From: Varroa destructor | Taxonomy: Eukaryota; Arthropoda; Arachnida; Mesostigmata; Varroidae | DNA length: 64,000 nucleotides | Assembly (NCBI RefSeq): GCF_002443255.2 | Contig: NW_019211880.1 | Coordinates: forward strand, 28,567-92,566 | Reading direction: 5' to 3' | Notes under the pieces: model-generated | Databases searched by the model: none | Seen by the model: the letters and a program-made list of their open reading frames with translations, nothing else | Told to the model about the DNA's origin: nothing | Shown: in pieces, positions 25,140-35,200 of the stretch | Layout of the letters: each line of letters begins with the position of its first letter | How positions within the stretch are numbered: the stretch's first letter is position 1 | Made by a program: the position numbers and the translations under genes

Positions 25140-25800
25140 CATATAAGTGTATATTCTAGTGAAGAATGAAGCTGTTGTGGGTGAACTGTGATTTATTCGG
25201 CCGTGCTACCGGAGTAAGTTTCTCAGCGTATTGCGCTGTATTCTTTCCGTTCAAGGCTTTCTGAGATCTTGAGCCAGTAAGCACTATCTTGACCAGAATA
25301 AACCCTCGTATTAAACACGGCGTATAAAGGCTTAGCGAAAAATCCCGTATGAATGGCCGATAATAGGAGACTAAACACAAGACCCCCCCCCCCCCCAACA
25401 GCTTTAAATATTTGTCTTCTTAGGTAAAAAAAAGATTTGGAAACTTTTAAATGCTTGTGCCACTTATGCACGACAACGTTGCTTTAGTGATGCTTGTTCA
25501 TATCGAGAATATCCATGAATCATATGAGCTCAAACACTATACAAAACAAACAAACCTCTTTTCAAGCCGTAAATTGTAACCGACCCAACCGACAAAAGTA
25601 CGAAGTGACAGCCTACGCCCTCGAAACGCGTTCATATAATACGCCATCGCCAATACATCTGGTGCTACAGCCATTCTGTCTGCTTCTATTACTGGCTTCT
25701 TCACATTTTCCGTACCGACACGCTTCATTGCACGTTTTCAGTTGCATTATAAAGTTGTGTTTGTCGCTAAACTTGGTAAAGGCACAACCCTAGAGTCCAT
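25140..25800 (-). pseudogene. Ty3/gypsy pol relic: RT end to RNase H start
   Basis: Minus strand, read from high to low coordinate. 25728-25537 ends in VGYNLRLEKRFVCF, equivalent to the (Y)NLRL..(K)C.F block closing the RT, with YYMNAF about 30 residues earlier in the position of the YxDD box. Then VLCLVSYYRPFIRDFS (about 25390-25340) is the FLGL.(S)YYR.FI..F motif joining RT and RNase H. A frameshift leads to FAKPLYAVFN and SGQDSAYWLKISESL, equivalent to (I)AKPL..L and W...C..AF..LK. LTPVARPNKSQF and SFILH then match the PVL..PD...F.L.TD opening of RNase H. Spacing between the motifs is right. A 14-base C/G homopolymer interrupts it. Dead retrotransposon. Confidence 0.75.
25383..25396. repeat. 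C14 homopolymer
   Basis: Fourteen C in a row on the plus strand inside the gypsy relic, just before its SYYR motif. No comparable C or G run exists elsewhere in the window. It may be slippage growth or an assembly error. Confidence 0.95.
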
Positions 25801-26362
25801 GCATGTGTTCCTCAAGAGCCACACAATCAGCCCACTGAGAGTACGCAGGGTTTGAGACAGGAACTTGATACGGAACGAATTGGTCATCCATTGTTAACGT
25901 ATCGGAAATCGATTATGAAAGATTCAGTGACTCTGTCTGCGCAAACGGCCCGTTATAAGAAAATATAAGGATCATGGATCCGAAATAGGACTGACTAAAA
26001 TTTTTCCGTCTAAAGCATAACCAGCTACTAAATGTACTATCTACACGCGTCCCGAGCACGACTAGATCGGACATTCTAAAACGATACAAGATGCCACAAA
26101 ATAATTGAAATCTATCACTCTTAATGTCCGCTCGTCGTGTTACGCTTTACAGCTCTACTGTTAGACTGGTTAGTTAGACTAATTAGATTTAGTCAAATAT
26201 TGTCGTCCAAAGTGTCCTACGCGACCAATTTTATTAAACAGGCGGGAACGTATGAATTTTAGTATGCAATCGTATTACCGCTTACAAAAAATCAACACCA
26301 CTTGTTCAATGGATGAAATAACTGCCACCGATAATCTTCTTAGCACGGCCTAACAAATCAAG

Positions 26363-26384
26363 TCAATCAATCAATCAATCAATC
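26363..26384 (+). repeat. (TCAA)5 microsatellite
   Basis: Five TCAA units plus a partial unit, about 90 bp upstream of the CR1-like relic. It may be the 3' tail of another retroelement, but no body was identified. Confidence 0.9.
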
Positions 26385-26469
26385 GACCCAGTTGCCGATA
26401 ATAACGTATCGTATGGCGACCTAGCGGAGCATCTGAATGGGTTGTCTAATACACAGAGATTGGGCCCTG

Positions 26470-27085
26470 CAGGGATTTTAATCTGTGGGGCATTGATTGG
26501 AACGTGTCAGCGCTATCCCATATCGACCTAAAAGAAGTATTTTCCATCATTTTTGCTTAATAAATACTCTTGCTGAACTTGTTACGACGACCACTAGGCT
26601 CAGAAGTAGCATACTTCTTGACCTAGTGCTCACAGATCCGGACGAATCGGCGTATTTAGTTTCTACTACGTGCTCGCCAGTCATCTCGGATCACCTAAAC
26701 TTTTCCCTGAGCGACTACCGCAGCCTAACTACTACGCAAATTATGAACCCAAATCAGCATGAATTTACCAAAGAGAAGTCGATTTGCATTCAACTTCTGG
26801 AAGTTGCTCATCACTGAGCAGTCGCTAAAAATCATCACAATGCATAACACTGATTTGGATTTTTTTCTGTGCATTTGACAGGGTGGATCACAATTTAATA
26901 ATCTCAAAAAATCCTGTTTTCACGATGTAACGAACTGGTCTTACGCCTATCTCACGGATTGCTTACTCAGAATAAAAGTCGGACACTCCCTGTCAGCCTT
27001 TGCAAAGACTTTGGATTTCTCTATAGGGCTTAGGGTCCCGTAGGATTTCTCTATAAGGCTTTTCTTATACATCATATTTTATAAG
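26470..27085 (+). pseudogene. CR1/jockey-like non-LTR element: endonuclease plus RT relic
   Basis: 26474-26500 reads DFNLWGIDW, the (G)DFN.(P).I(D)W box of the apurinic-like endonuclease. After a frameshift, 26560-26700 reads LINTLAELVTTTTRLRSS, LLDLVLTDPDE and VISDHLNFS, the C-terminal TR..S.LDL(V)LT and SDH boxes with the catalytic Asp-His. Then the element jumps to RT: FCAFDRVDHNLI (26865 on), FHDVTNWSYAYLTDCLLR and IKVGHSLSAF (26918 on), GLRVP with a stop, then IRLFLYI, in place of GVPQGS.LGPLLF..YI. The first third of RT is missing, so about 400-500 bp were deleted between the two domains. At least four frame breaks. In an intact element the endonuclease nicks the target and RT copies the RNA there. 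Confidence 0.85.
27013..27060 (+). repeat. 18-bp direct repeat, 30-bp period
   Basis: GGATTTCTCTATAGGGCT (27013-27030) and GGATTTCTCTATAAGGCT (27043-27060) differ at one base. It lies within the RT GVPQGS-equivalent region of the CR1-like relic, so it is either a post-mortem duplication or the reason that block reads poorly. Confidence 0.9.
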
Positions 27086-27089
27086 GATT

Positions 27090-28485
27090 TTTTTTTATAG
27101 TGTCCCTATAATATATAAAATGACCTAAACATTTATAATGAAATAAAAAGGCAGCACTTATACATGCCGTTTAAAACGTGAGTGACTTTATTTTAATATA
27201 AATAACAGCATAATATACTGTATATCAAATTCGTTGTCATGACTCTCTTCTAGATGGTGATCAGGTACCCTGCGTACTGGCGCACAAATATTCAATTATC
27301 ACTTTTAATACTGACCTTAGATTTAGAATTCACGTTTTTGAATGTTTAAATGCAGCATCCCAACTATGCAATCTCATAGTACAAATTTTTATTTTTTATT
27401 TTAAAGGGTTACTTGAACCCTTTTATAATCCCCTAGTTGTTCACACAGGTTAGATTGCTCGTGTGATTTCCCTGCTCACTATGATTCCCATTTTATCATG
27501 AGAGAATAAATGCCTTCAAAGAGTTCGGGACCGTTATCTACAACAAGAGGCATAGGAATTCGTGGATCTGTTGAATTGCAGAGCATTGCATCTTTCCACA
27601 ATGAAAACGACCTGCAAATGCGACGCAAGTTGCATAAAAACAACTTACTTAACAGCTTATTTTAAATTAAAATTTGGGAATAATTTACATAATACTGTGT
27701 ACATCAGTGCTTCAGAGGTAGGTACTCATAACACTGTTATTTTTCCTTATTTTCATTCCAAGATGACACCACGAAGATCCTACCCTGTCCCTTATAAACG
27801 TTGTAACTAACTCGCAACGTTCTTTGAATAGTCTTCATATCGTATTGCATCGCAATTCCCTAGCCAAAAACTAGATAGACAGTTTCCATCATTTGGACCT
27901 TCTAGATCTGCCGAAGTTCCGGTAGCCGTGACCTTGTTTCTGCATATTATATAACAACGGATCTCTAATTCGTAGCTTAATGCATTGACAGAAAGAGTCT
28001 GGCTTGCTATTTCGCTCGAGTTTTTCCATGTCCTAGCGAGACAGTTACCCGTTAATTCAAATTAGTTGAGCTACTAGAAAGTAAACAAAATGAGAAGGCT
28101 TTCTTCACAATTATTCCTTATTGTTAAATAGTTAACATTTATTGGGTAATGTAGCTATTCGGGTACGATTACTTTTCTAGGCTTAAGATTTGCCATAGGG
28201 GGCAAGAACTGTTTTGCAGTGAGTGAAACTATTCTGCTTCATATCTGACTTAGTGTGTTCTGTAATTTAGAGTTTAATATTAAATTAATCTATTCATTTG
28301 CATAAATTTTCAGACTGTAGCCTTTGATTCGCGTTTGTGTGAGTCTTTTTTCTGTTAGTTAATCTGCTATTTAGCTTAGGGATTTTCTTTAGTTTTTGTC
28401 GCCAATTCAACTCTAGATTCTCCTCCTATTATTTATTCGTTAATATTTGCAACATTTGTGGCTTAGATACACGATCCCCTAGCTT
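27090..28485. other. no supportable gene
   Basis: AT-rich flank between two retroelement relics. The RNase H part expected beyond the gypsy RT relic (minus strand, below 28489) was looked for and not found, so that element is truncated there. Confidence 0.4.
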
Positions 28486-28488
28486 GCA

Positions 28489-29006
28489 ATAGTGCATTTT
28501 GCTCTCGAAGCCAGGCCTTCGGAGTTTATTGCCGCCAGTGCTTTGCTCGGATGGTCCATGAAAGTCGTGAGAACCTTGCTCATCAGCTTTACTGTCCAGA
28601 TTATAGCGGGTGTGTTGACAAAATCGAATGGCAGATGCTTGAACTAAGAGAGCTTCTTAGCTTGCAGAATACCATCTTCTCTTGCACGCTAATCTCCTAA
28701 TACCCCCACCTCACGTACAGCTTAATGAAGTAGTATGCCTCGGTAAAAGCATTGATCGCGCTGCTAATGTCTAGAAGCAGGTACATGTTTCGCTTCATGA
28801 TAGCGTACGGCCTGCAACAGTCAACTTATAAGCATATCATCCTTTTTATTTATCAAGACGACTGAAGAAGGCCACGGAAAGAGCGAGGGTTTTATTGCTC
28901 GAAAAGATGCAGGCCAGGCTGTTATAAGAAGCAGACCACCATTACAATCGCTAGTACATACGGTGGCATCAGGTTGTAGTTTATGGAATCGCCGGCGCTG
29001 AGGCAA
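28489..29006 (-). pseudogene. Ty3/gypsy reverse transcriptase relic
   Basis: Minus strand. 29006-28821 ends in IKPSLFPWPSSVVLINKKDD, equivalent to I.PS.SPW.SPVVLV.KKDG. After a shift, 28786-28661 reads MYLLLDISSAINAFTEAYYF, then GY, a stop, EISVQEK, equivalent to YPLP.ID..L..L..A.YFS, (S)GY.QI.V.E. 28643-28489 reads FKHLPFDFVNTPAIIW and SEGLASRAKCTIAS, equivalent to the (MP)FGL.NAPATF block and AGL.L...KC.F(A). The order and spacing cover most of the RT domain with three frames used. The YxDD box is deleted or unreadable (about 10 residues short). Same superfamily as the relic at 25140-25800 but not the other half of it, since both include the KC block. Confidence 0.85.
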
Positions 29007-29009
29007 GGG

Positions 29010-30395
29010 ACAGAGTGAGGATTATTGCATTGGCTGCGGAGGACTTGTGCTGGCGGAAAAAGCTTCATCTAGAAGGAAGGCCAAGCGTATGCCGCGTGGA
29101 AATTCAGCGCTCATATGCCGTACGAAGTCACTAGATACGAACCATAAAGGACTTCAGGAAAGAAAGGCGCCGTGTGCGTACCACAAGGGTAAGGAGATTG
29201 GCGCCTGCGCGACATCATCAACGCATTGGTTTCGAAAGGCGTAGCCGCACAGAGAATACACGAATGCTCTGTAGACGCAACTTGGCTAATGGTGATGGCC
29301 TAGTGTTACGACCAAGGAATTCAATAAAAGACAGCTGGCTAGTTTAGATGTGACTAGGACTCTCATTAGGACAATGAGTCATTATCTACTTTATGCCATT
29401 GGGATGATAGTTTTTATTACGCTGCTGTAGAAGTCTGTGGTGCAGCAGTCTCAAAAGTAAAGTCGAAAGTCAATTTCGACATTACATTGAGCAATCTCCC
29501 TATCAGAAGCTCTCGAGGTTCTCTTACAGAAATTCTTAGGAAATTCTTACGGTTTAAACTTCTACGTTTTTGCGGACTAGAAGTGGTATACCTCTGCTCA
29601 GTAATCTTGGCGGTTTAATGCGAGATTTCTTCGTCTCCATGAGTTGTTAACAGTATACGTCAGCTGTAACGGACAAGCTAGAACCAAAGCTGCATTAAAG
29701 ACAACAGTGTCAGTGGCAGCTTTTACAGCTGCAGATTCGCTTTAGGATGATATCCGAGCGGCTCAATTAGATTTATTTTCTGACGTCACCGTCTACGATT
29801 ATCATCACACATTGCACGATTCGGTCTAAAAATACCTGACTGTTTCAAGGTGAGAGCAAAGAGGAGGAAGTGTATCTGTGTCCGCTTTTGATCCTCATTC
29901 AGCACCCACTTGTCCAATTTGTTCACCTTATTGACCTATAGGATATTTTTACATACATCAAACGTGAGCGTTAACATCTGTGCGCTTGAAGATGCGTTGG
30001 CTTCTACCAAAAACCCCAACTCTACGTTATTTACTTTCACAAACGATCTTTCACTAAATTCACGAAAATCCTTTTTAGGAATTCTTTAATTCCCTTTTAC
30101 CGCCTTGCTTTGTCCATAGTAGTGTCTTCACCGAACAAGAAATTTCTGTTGTCCCTGTTGCTGCAGTTCCAAGATCGAATCCACATTTGTAAACCACTCA
30201 AATTGTCTAGGGCTCACTGAAATTCATCTGCTAAAATTTCGAGCGAGAGTATCGCAGTGAGCGGTCTTTGATTGAGTGAGAGTGCATCTTGCCGCAAAAA
30301 ATTACTGCAAAATGTCACACCGTTCCAAGATAGCGTTTTCTCGAAATATGAAATTAATGTTTTCACGTTTCATTCTGAGTGACAACTGCCGGTCG
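29010..30395. other. no supportable gene
   Basis: 29.0-29.3 kb is GC-richer and would be the upstream pol part of the 28.5-29.0 kb gypsy relic, but I could not recognise protease or gag motifs on the minus strand. The rest is featureless. Confidence 0.35.
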
Positions 30396-30479
30396 TACAC
30401 TTTCTTTTGGTGTGATTAAACTGTGCACGTCTATATACACGTTTTTTTTATAGTTTAGTCACACCAAACGTGCAGTGTA
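30396..30479. repeat. 84-bp foldback / MITE-like inverted repeat
   Basis: Left arm TACACT, 6 bases, TTGGTGTGATTAAACT. Right arm AGTTTAGTCACACCAA, 6 bases, AGTGTA. The inner 16-bp arms pair with one mismatch and the outer 6-bp arms pair perfectly, around a T-rich loop of about 28 bases. No coding sequence. It could be a miniature inverted-repeat element or a chance palindrome. No clear target duplication was seen. Confidence 0.7.
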
Positions 30480-31176
30480 GGTGAGTTTCGTACTGTTGAA
30501 ATGGTAATAAAAAAAATCTGACCCAATTCCAAACTTAGTGGCATGACTATGGCTATCTGCTTCCGTAGAGTGGGCCAAATACTTGTGTTCCAGTTTATGT
30601 CCTTCCGGGTATTAGCAGACTGTCAAGCAATAAACACATCAGCACACAACGCAATAAAACAGTGTTTCCTTTTCGTAAATACTTACTATCGAACTGGGTG
30701 TAATGGATGAGCGTGACAAAATGTAGGCGACACTTACCGTTGACAAGGTGACACTAAGACGATTGAACAAAGAAATCAAAACGATGGATTTACTTGCAGA
30801 TAAGGTGATGTTAAGATAACCACGACCCGGACCGCCAAAATACGGGGTACGATACGAAGCAGTGTGCATGCCGATCTACCGATGGCAACGTGACTCCTTC
30901 GACAATTCAGCCTATTCAGAAGCACTTTACGATACATTTTAAAGCAAGATTAGCGCATTTATCTCTCCAAGGTAGAGTTGACTACACCATTACAGATCCA
31001 GAACTGTCACAAAGGTTATTTTTCCTCTAATGACATATTGAAGTGCTAGGCACGTGCTAGCGAGCCTTTTTTTTTGTTGATAAAGTTAATTTTAAGTTAA
31101 CTGGCTAGATGAATAGATAAATCTGTTGCATCTGGGAGAGTCAGCATTGAGCAATGACTTCGCTCACAAAGAGCCA
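30480..31176. other. no feature seen
   Basis: On the minus strand this would be the 3' flank of the candidate gene at 31177-32274. No AATAAA was found within 100 bp after its stop. AACAAAAAAAAAGG (minus, near 31070) is the only A-run nearby. Confidence 0.35.
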
Positions 31177-31515
31177 CTAAACGGTAAGGCCTGCAGAGCG
31201 GAGGTGTGATGGGTCTTTGACAATGCAACGGCAGCAACAGTTAAGGGCGAATTCTACTATGCTATATTGCACCGTCACCATCTTGCCAACAATCAATTTG
31301 TTTAGAATCCGACTGATCTCGTCGTCCGGCGGTAACATCGAATAGCCAGCCAGGTTCTCTGATGTAATCTCTCTGTTATTCCCTGTGGGACTACAGAAGG
31401 AACAGAGTCCATCAGATAGTACCGAAAATAATTTACGATCGGAAACACTGAAGTGGTCGGTGAAATTCAGCTTCAAAACCAAATCCAGTGAGACGGGTGA
31501 TTTTTTGGAGGACAT
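31177..31515 (-). CDS. candidate coding exon (3' part of a minus-strand gene), unknown protein
   Basis: ATG at 31515-31513 opens 112 codons to TAG at 31177-31179. The segment is visibly GC-richer than its flanks and uses varied codons. The peptide starts MSSKKSPVSLDLVLKLNF, has LPPDDEISRILNKLIVGK in the middle and a Cys cluster NCCCRCIVKD near the end. No family recognised and no signal peptide or membrane segment. A 3' splice site (ATATAGCCAG) lies 11-16 bp upstream of the ATG, so the segment may be a downstream exon of the frame at 32083-32274, about 570 bp away on the same strand. If A/GTGGGT is used there, the phases are compatible with the CCAG site. It could also be a lone chance frame, but the composition contrast argues for coding. 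Confidence 0.35.
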   Translation of the reverse strand: MSSKKSPVSLDLVLKLNFTDHFSVSDRKLFSVLSDGLCSFCSPTGNNREITSENLAGYSMLPPDDEISRILNKLIVGKMVTVQYSIVEFALNCCCRCIVKDPSHLRSAGLTV

Positions 31516-32082
31516 TCGATCGATAGCAACTGGCTATATCAATTTAAACACGTAAAATGATAGCTTTCGGAAACGGACTAGGTTATATGTGACGTAATGA
31601 ACTAATTAGAACTCATGCTGTCTAAATAGATGTAACGTTTTATAGTAAACTGCACATTGACATCTTTCTTCTAACTTACGTAACTAAATATAAGGTATAC
31701 GTAATAACTCTATTTTCATATTGTCTTTCCCTATGCGTTAGTCTACTAGATTTACGTAACAATTTTTTTAATCAGGTATAATAAAGTGAAATATTACTCC
31801 ACATGTCTGTTAACAATCTACAATGACTTATTGTAAAGGGTGCTCATAACAGGCATCCCAATACGTACACAATATAACCTATAAAAACATATTTACAATG
31901 GGTTAACTCGAACATAAAGTAACTTTCTGATAAATTGTAGACAATATAAGTTGCTGCACAAATATTATAACTGCGCCGTGTCGAAACACATACTGCACAT
32001 AATTGGGCTAACGACCCTATAACAAACGCGGTTCTGAATTATTCATAAAAAAAAATGTATATACACATATGTGTTGAAAATT
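31516..32082 (-). other. AT-rich intron-like spacer
   Basis: Between two GC-richer minus-strand open frames the sequence turns strongly AT-rich and has stops in all frames. At its 5' side (minus) are GTGGGT and GTAAAA splice options, and at its 3' side GATATAG and CCAG. This is the pattern of an intron, although no branch site is demonstrable. Confidence 0.3.
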
Positions 32083-32274
32083 TTACCCACTTATAACATC
32101 GATAATATGGGCTCTTTTGTCTTTCTTTATATCAGTCACCCGCTTTATCCAATTTTTAGGCACTTTTTTACATACATCTGGCCTTATTCCCGAAATGGCC
32201 GCACGAGCACTTCGCTCAGCTGCTAGTCGCTTTGCTGAAGAATAGCCTTCGTAAGGCTGATATCCAGGCGGCAT
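32083..32274 (-). CDS. candidate first coding exon, unknown protein
   Basis: ATG at 32274-32272, preceded by CTTAAG, opens a frame of 63 codons. The product is basic and polar with a start MPPGYQPYEGYSSAKRLAAE and an end KDKRAHIIDVISG. No hydrophobic run, unlike typical AT-rich noise. The frame closes at TAA 32083-32085, but G/GTGGGT and GG/GTAAAA lie just before the stop, so it would more likely continue by splicing to 31177-31515 or to another exon. The pyrimidine-rich CTTGCCTTGACCTTAAG directly before the ATG could itself be a 3' splice site. Family unknown. Local GC is higher than in both flanks. Confidence 0.35.
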   Translation of the reverse strand: MPPGYQPYEGYSSAKRLAAERSARAAISGIRPDVCKKVPKNWIKRVTDIKKDKRAHIIDVISG

Positions 32275-32279
32275 CTTAA

Positions 32280-35200
32280 GGTCAAGGCAAGAACTGGGTA
32301 AAGCTTATAGCTGTCGAAGGGAAGTCAAAGGAACCCACCTAACTGATACTGCATTTAGTTTTTTTGAAGTTGTTTTCCGCCTTCTGAAACAACAGAAGCA
32401 GCAAATAATCGAGCTACTGGCTTTTGTCTTTTTCCATATTTTACCTTCTTTTTTGATGCATCGTTGTCGCTTATATTGTAACCGCTTTAATTACACATTA
32501 CTTATCAAACGATCACAATATATATCGTCAAGCTAACAAATACCCTATGGAACGTATGTTTTACGCCATTGGAAACATATTATTTTTGTGTGGATCTACA
32601 TTACGATCTTTGCAAGACCTTGTTTAGGGTTAAAATAGTTATATGATATTGAGAAATTTAAAAAGACGTTAAATGCCTACTTCGATAGTAAGAAACGATC
32701 AAATAGAACGCTTTCTAGTCAACCCGCGAAACGACCTCGCAAAGAGAATGAAGTTAACAAGTTGGCACTCGGAGAAGACTACAAGTGTATAAACAGGATA
32801 GACGGAACCAAGGATAACTTATTAGATACAACTTAGATCTCAGGTTAAGCAAACATATATGACGTGAACGCTTGCATTACACTAAATCCACGTATTGATG
32901 ATAGACTTTGGTCCGCTAAAGCTCCGATTCTCCATTAAAGTCGAGTGTGTTTCCTCTGACATGCAGTGGCATACGGTACTAAAGTAGCTTACCAGATGGA
33001 CATAACAGATTTCGAAGCGGAGAACAGTTTGGAGCTGGTAGGCTGTTTCTGAAAATTTTCTACCACGTAGCTATAACACATTTGCTCTTGAGTGCTTAAA
33101 ACATTGGATATTTCTTTCCCTTATAATAAATAGAAAAAAAAAAAAACCCCACGCATTCCAAATTTCGATTTCCGCAATTTTAATGCACGACGAAGCAATT
33201 TTTCCTCTGGCACTTCATAAGCAGAGCTTTTCGATGTAATGCCCATTGCTCGATTGCTCCTATAGAATGCCAAACTTCATCATAGAACGCTTTCTTGTCC
33301 CTGCTTCGGTGTGACTAGATTTGTTCGCTAAAAGCTAAGCTACGTTGATATTCCACCTGCATTGGATTATCTGTCAAAACGATTTGTTACGAAGTGTAGA
33401 GGATGGCACCTACTGCTATTCATTCAACCGTACTAAAACTCATTAAAAAGCAATTCTCTGAAAGATAAAGAAGTTTAGAATCCAGTGCCAATACTGTTTG
33501 TCATTAAGCTTTATAAACACGAAACGTAGCGTAAAGTGACCCGACGATATTCCGGGAAGCTCTTTGGAGAGCAGAGACATTTGCTGGCAAGGTTTTTAGA
33601 CATAGTTGGGAAAAATACGGCTTGCTGTTTCTTATGTATTAGCCACATGGTATTTTTCACTGAACACTAATTGAACTATAGTTGCTTTTGGGGTGCATTT
33701 CTCATAACGTGAGCTGTTTGTACGGATTTTCATTCGTCTTAATTTCATCATAAGTCAATTCATTATCTCGTAACTAAAGATAAACAATATTTTTAAAATC
33801 CATTCAGAAATTAAAATATCGAAAATCCGTGTAAAAACTCGATTATATTAGAAGGCTATTTGCTGCTTTCCCGCAGGATCGCCAGATTCCTAATTTTCTC
33901 TAGTTGCAACTGGATGACGCCGTACCCGGCGCCTGCCTTCCTTAACACAGAGGCATGCACGCAATTATAGCTCGCTTGTTGGTTCAGAAAGAAACGTACA
34001 TGATGGGCACTTTGGTTGCCCCACCATGTTGGTAGGCAACGATGTTGAAACGCGTTGACTCGTGGCTTGGTGCAGCATTCGCCACCTAGGTGACTAGGGA
34101 AAACTACTTTTTGACGATCTAATATTATTATTTTTATTATTATTATAACCGTTACGACAATATTACGTATTTCGTATTTAAGAAATACGAGATAGCTGCA
34201 GAAGGTGCCTATTCTGTAAATTTTTGTGTCCTGCAGTTGATGTCGTGAATAACTAATCCTCGTGGTAGTTCTTATATCTGAGCCACTAGGCCGAAGGGAA
34301 GTTCATAATTCTTTACATCAGGCAAATATAAGTACCTTTTGCTAGACTGAACAAAAATTATGGCGCTACATAGTTGCCTTTGATTAATTTTTGTAAGATT
34401 TTTTCAACCTTTAGCGTCTTGGGTGTTTGTTAACTCTAAACGCTGTAACTTACATTTAGCCACATCGTTTTCTTTTCAAAAATGTGGTAGAGACTAAGAT
34501 AATCGCAAGTTGCTCTTAGAACTTTAATCCAGCATTTTGCTATTATTACCTAATGGTGAATAATACATTAACTAAAGTGTCTAAAGCGATGGCGTTAACT
34601 AGGCGTTGCAAATCTATTAGTTATTCTCCTATCCCGTTTTATGCTCACAATGCCGTTAACGCTTTGTGCTGCTTTCTAAGGGGCCGCCGATCCTACGAAT
34701 GCCGCAAGGGGCAATTGTGGCCAAATACAGTATGTACGTAGATCAGATAAGTGGGTAAGTCAGAACACGCTCACTTTTCAGGGTACCCTGATGCACTCGG
34801 CATTCAAACGAGCAGAGAATCGAGACGTTGGGTGCCCTCAGATCTGACAGAAGCCCGAGCTCTGGGGACAACGCGCGTCTTCGTTCTCGAGTTTGGAAGA
34901 TCAAATCTGTCGAGGGCCATCGGTTAAAGGCAAAGAGTAAGGTAAACTTCAACGATCAAGTCTTGCATTACGTGCTCTGTATCAGCAGCGTGAAGGTATA
35001 CTTCAATCTGCATAGCCAACACCTTTTAGAAAGAGTATCGGTTCAGGGGTATGATGATTTAGGAACTTTTACGGATTGTACTACTCTCAAGAGATTGTAG
35101 CATGACAATAGAATACTACGACAAATCTCAAAAGCATCTTACAAAGGGCCACAGAAACTGCAGTATTTTCGGCACAAAGCTGAAGCTAAGAGTGCTTGTG

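Noticed and set aside
25140..29006. A single gypsy element split by insertion of the CR1-like element
   Set aside because: Both gypsy pieces contain the RT KC.F region, so they overlap in element coordinates and must be separate copies.
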